A stretch of 7,132 bases of DNA, from positions 1 through 7,132 of the forward strand of contig JAISSL010000170.1 in the NCBI GenBank assembly GCA_031273145.1. Direction: 5' to 3'. The notes beneath the pieces are model-generated. The model was not told the DNA's origin and searched no databases. It saw only the letters and a list, made by a program, of their open reading frames with translations. The DNA comes from Zoogloeaceae bacterium (lineage in GTDB: Bacteria; Pseudomonadota; Gammaproteobacteria; Burkholderiales; Rhodocyclaceae). The position numbers were made by a program, and so were the translations under genes. Shown piece after piece: positions 1 to 7,069 of this stretch (the first letter of the stretch is position 1; each line of letters starts with the position of its first letter).

Positions 1-1
1 G

Positions 2-1705
2 GCGGAATGCGGCTTGCCGGCGAGTCTGGATATGCGGACGGGGCCGCAGAATGTGCTGGGGCTGGAGATCAACGAATATGCGGCGGAACTGGCGCGGGTG
101 ACGGTCTGGATTGGCGATATTCAGTGGAGTCGCCGCAATGGCTACGGACACGCCGTCAATCCGATCTTGCGCCCCTTAAATGGGATTGAGCATCGGGACG
201 CGCTTGTAAACCCGGATGGTACGGAGGCAATATGGCCGAAGGCGGATGTCATTGTGGGCAATCCGCCATTTTTGGGCGGCAGCAAAAAGCGCCGGGAACT
301 GGGCGATGATTATTTTGAGCGGCTAAACGCGGTCTTCGTAGGGGCGGATACTATCCGCCCGCAGGGAACGCGCGGGCAAACGTGCGGGCGGATGGTATCC
401 GCCCCTACAGAACCGTGCGTCCCCGGCGGGGCGGATTTGGTGTGCTACTGGTTTTATAAGGCGCGGCGGCAGATTGAGGCGGGGCTGTGTGAGGCGGCAG
501 GACTGGTGGCTACCAATTCCATCCGGGGCGGGGCGAATCGCGCCGTGCTGGATGCCATTGTCGAAAAGCTGCGTATTTTTGAGGCATGGAGCGATGAGCC
601 GTGGGTCAATGATGGCGCGGCGGTGCGGGTCTCATTGATTGCTTTTGGCAAGCGCGACGGGGCGCGACTGGACGGACAGCCTGTCGAAAAAATCCATGCC
701 GACCTGACTGCCGGAGTCGACCTCAATTTTTCAAACGCCACGCCTTTGCCGGAAAACGCGGGATACAGTTTTCAGGGTTCGCAGAAAATTGGGGCGTTTG
801 ACATTCCGGGCAAATTGGCGCGGCAGTGGTTGAACTTGCCCAATCCCAACGGCAAACCGAATGCGGAAGTGGTGAAGCCGTCCTGGAACGGGCTGGATGT
901 AACGCGCCGTCCGCGCGATGGCTGGATTATTGATTTTGGGACAGACATGCCCGAAGCCGATGCCGCTTTGTATGAAAAGCCATTTGAATATGCGCTGAAA
1001 CATGTCAAGCCGGAGCGTATGACAAACAACCGCGAAGGTTATCGCCGCTATTGGTGGCGGCATGGCGAACCTCGCATCGCCATGCGTTCGGCGCTATCCG
1101 GGTTGTCGCGCTATATCGCCACTGTGGAAGTCGCAAAGCACCGCGTTTTCGTCTGGATGAACCGGAACATCCTGCCGGACAAAAGGCTGATTGTCATTGC
1201 CCGCGACGATGATGTCACTTTTGGCATTCTTTCCAGCCGCTTTCATGAATTGTGGTCATTACACTTGGGCGCAACACTTGAAGACCGCCCATGTTATAGA
1301 CCGACAACCTGCTTTGAAACCTTCCCCTTCCCGCCGGGGTTTGAAATGGCGGCTTCGCCGCTTGAAATGGCAATCGCCGACGCCGCGAAAGACCTGAATA
1401 CAAAGCGTGAAAAATGGCTGAACCCGCCAGAATGGGTCACATGGGTGACAACGCCGGAAGAAGAAGCGGCAGGCTTTCCGAAACGCCCGCTTGCCAAACC
1501 CGGCCACGAAGCCGACATGAAAAAGCGCACCCTCACCAATCTCTACAACGAGCGCCCCGCCTGGCTGGATATGGCGCACCGCGCGTTAGATAGCGCCGTC
1601 GCCGCCGCCTACGGCTGGACGGACTACACGCCAGAAATGCCCGACGAAGAAATCCTCCGCCGCCTCCTCGCCCTCAACCTGCAACGAGCGGGCGAACAAC
1701 AATGA
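2..1705 (+). CDS. MmeI-like adenine-specific DNA methyltransferase, 3' part (5' end outside window)
   Basis: Predicted N6-adenine DNA methyltransferase of the MmeI-like (type IIL/IIG restriction-modification) group, transferring methyl from SAM to adenine in a specific DNA site. The frame is open from base 2, so the TTG at 14 is not the real start, and SAM motif I must lie upstream. Numbering residues from that TTG: GLEINEYAAELARVTVWIG (16-34) is the acidic motif II region, and VGNPPF (81-86, codons from 254) is catalytic motif IV of the NPPY/F type. DLVCYWF and ATNSIRGGANR (166-176) follow, then a probable target-recognition region (about 280-440) ending in CFETFPFPPG. The C-terminal tail, with LTNLYNERPAWLD and DEEILRRLLALNL, is typical of the family. 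Residues 109-132 come from a palindromic insertion. MmeI relatives may carry an N-terminal nuclease; that part is not visible, so whether this enzyme also cuts DNA is unknown. No partner gene follows. The family is assigned from remembered motifs. Confidence 0.88.
   Translation, partial: AECGLPASLDMRTGPQNVLGLEINEYAAELARVTVWIGDIQWSRRNGYGHAVNPILRPLNGIEHRDALVNPDGTEAIWPKADVIVGNPPFLGGSKKRRELGDDYFERLNAVFVGADTIRPQGTRGQTCGRMVSAPTEPCVPGGADLVCYWFYKARRQIEAGLCEAAGLVATNSIRGGANRAVLDAIVEKLRIFEAWSDEPWVNDGAAVRVSLIAFGKRDGARLDGQPVEKIHADLTAGVDLNFSNATPLPENAGYSFQGSQKIGAFDIPGKLARQWLNLPNPNGKPNAEVVKPSWNGLDVTRRPRDGWIIDFGTDMPEADAALYEKPFEYALKHVKPERMTNNREGYRRYWWRHGEPRIAMRSALSGLSRYIATVEVAKHRVFVWMNRNILPDKRLIVIARDDDVTFGILSSRFHELWSLHLGATLEDRPCYRPTTCFETFPFPPGFEMAASPLEMAIADAAKDLNTKREKWLNPPEWVTWVTTPEEEAAGFPKRPLAKPGHEADMKKRTLTNLYNERPAWLDMAHRALDSAVAAAYGWTDYTPEMPDEEILRRLLALNLQRAGEQQ
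338..409. repeat. Long palindromic element inserted in frame within the methyltransferase gene
   Basis: Bases 338-363 and 383-408 are 26-base inverted arms that pair with a single mismatch (T352 against the expected C), around a 19-base loop. Each arm is itself palindromic: 342-360 reads GGGCGGATA-C-TATCCGCCC, and 386-404 is the same with one change. The outer ends read GTAGGGGCGG and CCGCCCCTAC. The element is read through without a stop, giving about 24 residues (VGADTIRPQG... to ...RMVSAPT). Removing 338-409 (72 bases, 24 codons) restores a short loop, AVF-EPC-VPGGADLVCYWF, about the length I recall for this family. It is probably a small non-autonomous, REP/MITE-like element comparable in behaviour to protein-coding palindromic elements of Rickettsia. 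Exact ends and target duplication are uncertain, and no other copy is seen in this window. Confidence 0.8.
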
Positions 1706-1740
1706 CTTCGATGAAAACACTCCCCACCCCGCCATGCCCG

Positions 1741-1778
1741 CGTGTCATTCTGCGCGAAGTCGCAGAACGGGAATCCAG
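1741..1778 (+). repeat. Diverged, possibly chimeric palindromic repeat
   Basis: It starts like the neighbouring repeats (TGTCATTC), but the stem is TTCTGCG/CGCAGAA (1748-1754 with 1761-1767) around the loop CGAAGT. The right end, CGGGAATCCAG, matches the dRS3-like copies again. It therefore looks like a mix of two related hairpin repeat types, or an old copy that has been partly overwritten. Confidence 0.55.
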
Positions 1779-1822
1779 TGAGTACGCAAAGGCGGGAATT
1801 CAGCGTAACAGCGCCTACTCCC

Positions 1823-1850
1823 CGTCATTCCCGCGTAGGCGGGAATCCAG
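1823..1850 (+). repeat. dRS3-like palindromic repeat, forward copy
   Basis: The core is ATTCCC-GCGTAGGC-GGGAAT (1827-1846), fitting the Neisseria dRS3 pattern ATTCCC-N8-GGGAAT. The arms ATTCCCGC and GCGGGAAT form a perfect 8-base stem with a GTAG loop. The conserved flanks CGTC and CCAG extend it to 28 bases. The same 28 bases occur inverted at 1915-1942 and 1999-2026. Confidence 0.85.
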
Positions 1851-1914
1851 GGTTTTTATGCCGACATGGCGCAGCGGCACATCATTCCCTTCACGCAAAA
1901 ACCCTACGTCCTTA

Positions 1915-1942
1915 CTGGATTCCCGCCTACGCGGGAATGACG
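1915..1942 (-). repeat. dRS3-like palindromic repeat, inverted copy 1
   Basis: This is the exact reverse complement of the 1823-1850 copy over all 28 bases (starts CTGGATTCCCGCC, ends GGGAATGACG). It lies inside the first unit of the tandem duplication. Pairing with the forward copy could also form a larger stem spanning about 64 bases of loop. Confidence 0.85.
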
Positions 1943-1998
1943 GAGTGGAGAGGCGCAAAGGCACTGAATGCCCTTCACGCGAAAACCATTCATCCTTG

Positions 1999-2026
1999 CT
2001 GGATTCCCGCCTACGCGGGAATGACG
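1999..2026 (-). repeat. dRS3-like palindromic repeat, inverted copy 2
   Basis: Identical over 28 bases to the 1915-1942 copy and in the same orientation, 84 bases further on, inside the second unit of the tandem duplication. The surrounding unit has diverged while this core has not. Confidence 0.85.
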
Positions 2027-2065
2027 AATGGGGAGACGCAAAGACAGGATTAATCAGAATCAGCT

Positions 2066-2740
2066 CTAGCCTGTCGAACGAAGGAGCAGCAGCAACGCGC
2101 CGGAGCCGCCATCCGCAGGCTTGGCGGGGCAAAAGGCCAGCAGGGACGCATGGCGAATCAGCCATTGCCGCACGAGCGGACGCAGGATCGGCTGTCTGCC
2201 GGGAGAAGAAAGCCCCTTGCCGTGAATAACCCGCAGGCAGCGCAAACCGCGCCTTTTGCAGTCATCCAGAAACGCATTCAGCGCAAGCCTTGCTTCCTCG
2301 CGGGTCAAGCCGTGCAAATCCAGTTCCGCCTGAATCACCCAACGCCCGCGCCGTAAATCGGCGAGAGTCTTGCGCGGTACGCTGGGCGCAAGGTAAACAT
2401 CCGCCTCTTCCCCTTCCAGCGCAATGTCCAGATCGTCCGTTCCCTGCAAACTCTTCGCCAATACCCTGGCTTCCGCGCGTTCCCGCTGGCGCGGCAAGGG
2501 CGGCGGCGGCTTGGGGGAAAGCGCCACCCGTTCCGCCCGCGCCTTGGGAACAACATCCCGAACCGCATCCCGCCAGAGCGCCGCATCCCGCGCCGCCAGG
2601 GCTTCCTTTGTTTCGGCTTCTATCTTTGCCTTTTCCTCATCCGCCGGATGCTTGATTTCTTGTACGGCTGGCGCATCCGCCCTCTGCGCTATCCGCAACG
2701 TGGAAAGCGCAGAAAAGGCAGGATGCCCCTGACGGCTCAT
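2066..2740 (-). CDS. Smr (small MutS-related) domain protein, SmrB-like nuclease candidate
   Basis: A 224-residue soluble protein with a C-terminal Smr domain (about 137-222). Visible motifs are ELDLHGLTREEA (139-150) with the DLH triad at 141-143, VIHGKG (171-176), and GGSGALLLLL (211-220). Smr domains are nucleases; the E. coli relative SmrB (YfcN) cuts mRNA at collided ribosomes. The segment LRRGRWVIQAELDLHG resembles the LRRG...LDLHG region of SmrB, so ribosome-linked RNA cleavage is the best guess, but this is inferred. Residues 1-50 are an added stretch, rich in Ala, Glu and Lys from about 34 (probably helical), before the region I would align with relatives. The ATG directly follows the trxB stop (TAGATG), with GGGG at 2747-2750 about 6 bases upstream as ribosome binding site inside the end of trxB, implying coupled translation. 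It is the last gene of the string and faces the repeat region. Confidence 0.88.
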   Translation of the reverse strand: MSRQGHPAFSALSTLRIAQRADAPAVQEIKHPADEEKAKIEAETKEALAARDAALWRDAVRDVVPKARAERVALSPKPPPPLPRQRERAEARVLAKSLQGTDDLDIALEGEEADVYLAPSVPRKTLADLRRGRWVIQAELDLHGLTREEARLALNAFLDDCKRRGLRCLRVIHGKGLSSPGRQPILRPLVRQWLIRHASLLAFCPAKPADGGSGALLLLLRSTG

Positions 2741-3712
<972 letters not shown>

Positions 3713-4384
3713 TCAGAAAGGAAGGGAGAGATGATTTTCCGCGCCCTCTGGCGCGTCGGGCGTTCCGGGCGGCAGAACTCCCAACAGCGGCGCGGGCAGG
3801 GATGTTTTAAGAGTTTCTATATTTTCCTGAAGGCGCGGCATGGGAAGCACAAGGCTATTGGCAATCCAGCCCGCCATAGGCAAGCCCCGCGCCGCAAGCG
3901 CCTCTGCCGTCAAAAGGGCATGGTTCAGGCAACCCAGACGCATCCCGACCACCAGAATCACCGGTAGATTAAGCCGGACGGCGAGATCGGCGCTATCGCC
4001 TTCCTCGCTCAATGGGACGCGAAAGCCGCCCACGCCCTCAACCAGCAGCGCGCCCCTTTCTCCGGCAAGGGTTTTCGCGTGGTCAACCGCTTGCAGAATC
4101 GGCGCAAAGCGAATCGGGCGGTTTTCATCCCGCGCGGCAACATGCGGCGCAACCGGCAAAGAAAAAAGATAAACCTTGCGCGTTGCTTCCGGCAGAACCA
4201 CGCTGGATGCGGCGCGAAGCGCCGCGATGTCCTCATTTTCCCCGTCCGTATCTACTCCGGCAGCAATGGGTTTCAATCCCACTGCGGACAACCCCGCCTG
4301 CCGGATGCGATAGAGCATGGCACAAAGCGCATAAGTCTTGCCGGCTCCGGTATCGGTGCCGGTCACAAAAAAGGCGCGGGTCAT
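3713..4384 (-). CDS. bioD: Dethiobiotin synthetase
   Basis: ATP-dependent enzyme that carboxylates 7,8-diaminopelargonate and closes the ureido ring to give dethiobiotin, the next-to-last step of biotin synthesis, in the cytoplasm. The 223-residue length is normal. Visible are the P-loop FFVTGTDTGAGKT (5-17), LKPIAAG (37-43) with the catalytic Lys38, the Mg/ATP-site segment LLVEGVGGFRVPL (113-125), and VVGMRLGCLNHALLT (145-159), typical of BioD. The start ATG overlaps the bioC stop by four bases (ATGA, 4381-4384). The bases upstream lack a strong ribosome binding site, so translation probably relies on ribosomes finishing bioC. The product of BioA, not in this window, is its substrate. Confidence 0.96.
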   Translation of the reverse strand: MTRAFFVTGTDTGAGKTYALCAMLYRIRQAGLSAVGLKPIAAGVDTDGENEDIAALRAASSVVLPEATRKVYLFSLPVAPHVAARDENRPIRFAPILQAVDHAKTLAGERGALLVEGVGGFRVPLSEEGDSADLAVRLNLPVILVVGMRLGCLNHALLTAEALAARGLPMAGWIANSLVLPMPRLQENIETLKTSLPAPLLGVLPPGTPDAPEGAENHLSLPF

Positions 4385-5193
4385 TTGCGCGCGTACCCAA
4401 GCACGACCTGATACGTCAGGGGCAAACCCCGTGGCGTGCGCCGTTTTTCATATTCGGCTTCCAGCTTGTTCCAGGCATTGCGCCCCATCAGGCCGGGACG
4501 ACGGGCAGGGCCGATCTGGTTTGCGCCGATGGATTTTATTGCGCCCATCATGCTTTTCAAATCGCGGTAGTGCGCGACGCACGGCTCGATTTGCAGGCGA
4601 ATTTCCTGAAAGCCCGCGACTTCCAGCGCCTGCCGTACCGTCTCCAGCGGGCGAAATGGCAAGGTATGGCGATAGCGGTCAATCTTGGCGAACGATTCTT
4701 CCAGCTCGTAGAAGGTTCCGGGCGCAAGGCTGGAAAACGCGATCATTCCCCCCGGCCAGAGCACCCGCCGCGCCTCGCGGCACATCGCAAAAATATCGCA
4801 CCATTGCACGGTCAGGTTCGACCAGTAAAGCCCCACCACCTCGTTGCAGAGCGGCAGTTTTTCCACGTCCCCCGCCACGCCGAATTCCAGATTGGCAATC
4901 CGGGCCAGCATTGCCGGGGAAAAATCAAGCGCAATCCGCCGCGCGGCAGGAAAACGCTGTCCCAGAATCTCCATGCCGAAGCCCGTGCCGCACCCCGCAT
5001 CGAGAATCACCGCCGAAACCAGGGTCGACGGCAGGCCGCTGACCAGACGGGCGCACACCCAGCGTTGCGCCTTGGCCGCCCCGTCGTAGGTGTGGGCGGC
5101 GCGTTCAAAACTCCGGCGCACCCAAGCCTTCGGCGGGAAGATGCTTGCGCCTCCCATCAACGGCTTGTCACGCGACCGGGTATCCATGCTCAT
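4381..5193 (-). CDS. bioC: Malonyl-ACP O-methyltransferase
   Basis: SAM-dependent enzyme that methylates the free carboxyl of malonyl-ACP, so the fatty-acid machinery can extend it to pimeloyl-ACP methyl ester. The 270 residues show an N-terminal VRRSFERAAHTYDGAA (25-40) as in BioC, SAM motif I ILDAGCGTGFG (63-73), acidic ALDFSPAML (88-96), the BioC signature WSNLTVQWC (124-132), and the C-terminal SIGANQIGPARRPGL and LPLTYQVVLGYARK, which match BioC and separate it from other class I methyltransferases. The ATG at 5193 is supported by AGGAA (5199-5203) 5 bases upstream. A second ATG two codons in (5187) is less well placed. It overlaps the bioH stop by four bases and the bioD start by four bases. 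Confidence 0.95.
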   Translation of the reverse strand: MSMDTRSRDKPLMGGASIFPPKAWVRRSFERAAHTYDGAAKAQRWVCARLVSGLPSTLVSAVILDAGCGTGFGMEILGQRFPAARRIALDFSPAMLARIANLEFGVAGDVEKLPLCNEVVGLYWSNLTVQWCDIFAMCREARRVLWPGGMIAFSSLAPGTFYELEESFAKIDRYRHTLPFRPLETVRQALEVAGFQEIRLQIEPCVAHYRDLKSMMGAIKSIGANQIGPARRPGLMGRNAWNKLEAEYEKRRTPRGLPLTYQVVLGYARK

Positions 5194-5897
5194 GATAATT
5201 CCTGCAAGAGTCCGGTATCGTCACCCGCAAACGGCGCATGGGCGCGTCCGGGCAGGACAATGAGCCGCGCCAGGGGGATATGCTCCGCCAGCCAATGCGC
5301 CACTTCGACAGGCACCATCGGGTCGTTTTCGCCATGCAGAATGGTGACCGGGCAGGAAATCTGCGCCACCTCTGCCCGCAAATCCGCCTCGTAAAGCCAG
5401 TGGAGACCGTTATTCAGGACGGCTTCCGGCATGGGGGTCGCGTTGCGCCGAACCTCTGCCGCCGCCTCTGGAACAACATCGCCCCGGCAGAAATTGCCCA
5501 CGAACCGGGGCAATATCGCCATGCCTTCCTGTTTGATGATGGTCATGAAAGCCTGCAATTCCGTGGGTGGACGCCCCAGCTTCCATCCTTCCCGACAAAT
5601 GTAACAGGGGGTCGTCGCCAGCAAAAAAAGGCTCAGTATACGCTCTGGCGCGGCAATCGCAGCGGCCATTGCCAAAATCCCCCCCAACGACCAGCCGCCT
5701 AAATGGCAGACTTCCGGCAAATCCCGCAACAGGCTATCCCGCGCTTCCGCAAAGGTTGCGGGGACGACCCCGCCGCTCGTCCCCGGAAAGGGCATGGGTT
5801 GCCAGCGGGTTTTGGCAAGACTGCCCTGCAACGGCCCGATGCCGACGCCCCAACCCGGCAAAAAGAGCCGGGGCGCGTCCTGTTCGCTTTTGTTCAT
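5190..5897 (-). CDS. bioH: Pimeloyl-ACP methyl ester carboxylesterase
   Basis: Alpha/beta hydrolase that removes the methyl ester from pimeloyl-ACP methyl ester, ending the BioC-protected chain extension and yielding pimeloyl-ACP for BioF. The 235 residues contain LFLPGWG (11-17; likely oxyanion region), the nucleophile elbow GGWSLGG (67-73) with Ser70, the acid HGENDPMVP (188-196) with Asp192, and HAPF (220-223) with His220. The LATTPCY and LPGRAHAPF segments resemble E. coli BioH (ASSPCF, KAAHAPF). Position between bioF and bioC strongly supports BioH over other esterases. The ATG at 5897 overlaps the bioF stop (ATGA, 5894-5897) and has GGGAG (5905-5909) 7 bases upstream. Confidence 0.93.
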   Translation of the reverse strand: MNKSEQDAPRLFLPGWGVGIGPLQGSLAKTRWQPMPFPGTSGGVVPATFAEARDSLLRDLPEVCHLGGWSLGGILAMAAAIAAPERILSLFLLATTPCYICREGWKLGRPPTELQAFMTIIKQEGMAILPRFVGNFCRGDVVPEAAAEVRRNATPMPEAVLNNGLHWLYEADLRAEVAQISCPVTILHGENDPMVPVEVAHWLAEHIPLARLIVLPGRAHAPFAGDDTGLLQELS

Positions 5898-7069
5898 CCG
5901 ATTTCTCCCGCAATTTCCTGCAAGGCTTCTATAAGCCGCGCCACCTCTTTTTCCGTATGCGCGGCGGAAAGCGAAATCCGAAGTCGCGCCATGCCTGGAG
6001 GCACCGTGGGCGGACGAATCGCGGGCACCCAGATGCCGCGCTTTTTAAGCGATTCGGAGAGCCGAAGGGTCGTCTGATTATCGCCCGTAAGCAAAGACTG
6101 GATAGGCGTTTCGGAAGCCAGGAGCGGCCAGGGCAATTCGCAGAGCGAGGTTCGCAATTGCCGGATCAAATCATGCAGATGGGCGCGACGCTCGGCGCTT
6201 TCCGCAATCAGGCGCAGGCTTGCCAGCGCCGCAGTCGCCAGCGCGGGCGGTTGCGCGGTCGTGAAGATGAAACTGCGCGCCCGGTTTATCAGGTATTCGA
6301 TGACCGTTTCCGAAGCCGCGACGAACGCGCCGCCAATTCCTGCCGCCTTGCCCAGAGTTGCCATCAGGACGATTCTTGCGTGTGGCGGCAAGCCGCAGTG
6401 GGAAAGGCTACCCGCGCCCCGTTCGCCCAAAACGCCAAAGCCATGCGCGTCATCCACCACCAGCCAGGCATCGAACCGTTCCGCCAGTTCAAAGAGGTCG
6501 GCAAGCGGCGCGATGTCCCCGTCCATGCTGAATACCGCGTCGGTCAGAATCATTTTTGTCTTGGCCTGACTTGCCGAAAGCAATCTGGCAAGCGTCGCCA
6601 AATCCCCATGTGGATAACGATGCTGGCGGGCGCGGGATAGACGAACCGCGTCAATCAATGAGGCGTGATTCAGGCGATCCGCAAAAATTTCGTCCGCTCG
6701 GCGGGTGATCAGGGTCGGCGTGACCGCAAGATTGGCAAGGTAGCCGCTCGAAAAGGTGAGGCAACGGGCAAACCCGGTAAAGGTTGCCAGCGCCTCTTCC
6801 AGCATGGCGTGCGGGCGCAGATGCCCGTTCAACAGGTGTGCCGCGCCGCTCCCGCAGCCCCAGGCCGAAGCGCCTTCCGCTAAGGCGCGGGTTAAATCCG
6901 GGTGCGTTGCCAGCCCCAGATAATCGTTGCTGGCAAAGGCCAGATATTTCTGCCTGCCCATTCGTATGCGAGGCGAACAGGGCGTATTAAGTACGCGCAG
7001 CGTCCGGGTCAAACCTTGTTCGGCAAGGTCCGACAACTCCTTTTGCAGGGTGTTTTCGAGGGAACACAT
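5894..7069 (-). CDS. bioF: 8-amino-7-oxononanoate synthase
   Basis: PLP-dependent enzyme that condenses pimeloyl-ACP with L-alanine, releasing CO2, to give 8-amino-7-oxononanoate (KAPA). The 391-residue length is normal. Visible are YLAFASNDYLGLATHP (42-57), GSGAAHLLNGHLRPHAMLEE (73-92; substrate/PLP pocket), FSSGYLANLA (106-115), FADRLNHASLIDA (129-141) with His135, DAVFSMDGDIAPL (177-189), LVVDDAHGFGVLG (203-215), and the PLP lysine in ATLGKAAGIGGAF (Lys241). RSFIFTTAQPP and LRISLSAAHT follow as in the alpha-oxoamine synthase family. It is the first gene of the string in this window. The ATG at 7069 fits the family's N-terminus, but no Shine-Dalgarno sequence lies before it: the upstream bases (TCCTGTGTCCTGTTCTC) are pyrimidine-rich. 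Confidence 0.96.
   Translation of the reverse strand: MCSLENTLQKELSDLAEQGLTRTLRVLNTPCSPRIRMGRQKYLAFASNDYLGLATHPDLTRALAEGASAWGCGSGAAHLLNGHLRPHAMLEEALATFTGFARCLTFSSGYLANLAVTPTLITRRADEIFADRLNHASLIDAVRLSRARQHRYPHGDLATLARLLSASQAKTKMILTDAVFSMDGDIAPLADLFELAERFDAWLVVDDAHGFGVLGERGAGSLSHCGLPPHARIVLMATLGKAAGIGGAFVAASETVIEYLINRARSFIFTTAQPPALATAALASLRLIAESAERRAHLHDLIRQLRTSLCELPWPLLASETPIQSLLTGDNQTTLRLSESLKKRGIWVPAIRPPTVPPGMARLRISLSAAHTEKEVARLIEALQEIAGEIG

Larger units (their letters stand above)
1869..2035. repeat. Two-copy tandem duplication, period 83-84 bases, carrying the dRS3-like cores
   Basis: Unit 1 (1869-1952) and unit 2 (1953-2035) align along their length. Both begin with GCGCA-(G/A)-(C/A)-GGCAC, continue with CCCTTCACGC (1887-1896 and 1971-1980), then an A-rich stretch, a CATCCTTGCT-like stretch, the exact 28-base palindromic repeat, and a G/A-rich end. 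A partial third start, ACGCAAAGAC, follows at 2036. Identity is high in the palindrome and lower in the flanks, so the duplication is not very recent or the core is under conversion. Confidence 0.7.
1706..2065. other. Convergent intergenic region filled with dRS3-like repeats
   Basis: These 360 bases lie between the stop of the + strand methyltransferase gene and the stop of the - strand Smr gene, so both genes are transcribed towards them. I find no credible gene here. The region holds three exact copies (one inverted) of a 28-base palindromic repeat, one diverged relative, one half copy (about 1782-1803, with GGCGGGAATTCAG) and a two-copy tandem duplication. The hairpins could act as two-way terminators or protect mRNA 3' ends, but no run of T follows any of them, so this is inference. 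Long open frames across it translate to repetitive strings such as SFPRRRES and LDSRLRGND, the usual by-product of this repeat class. Confidence 0.8.

Noticed and set aside
1823..2026. Possible CRISPR array, because a 28-base palindromic repeat recurs
   Set aside because: Only three exact copies occur, one in inverted orientation. The spacing is uneven (64 and 56 bases between copies), the spacers are themselves duplicated, and no cas gene is present.
1815..2165. Open frames on both strands across the repeat cluster
   Set aside because: They are produced by stop-poor palindromic repeats read in several frames, a well-known source of false gene calls.
1702..2229. 175-codon + strand frame starting in the methyltransferase stop (ATGA overlap)
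   Set aside because: The overlap looks like an operon junction, but the translation is made of repeat products (SFPRRRES, LDSRLRGND) and runs into the oppositely oriented Smr gene. No domain is recognisable.
4012..5394. 460-codon + strand open frame
   Set aside because: It lies antisense to bioD, bioC and bioH, is rich in Arg, Pro and His, and has no recognisable domain. It is a shadow of GC-rich coding DNA.
5567..6640. 357-codon + strand open frame
   Set aside because: It is antisense to bioH and bioF with no family motifs; composition is that of a reverse-strand shadow.
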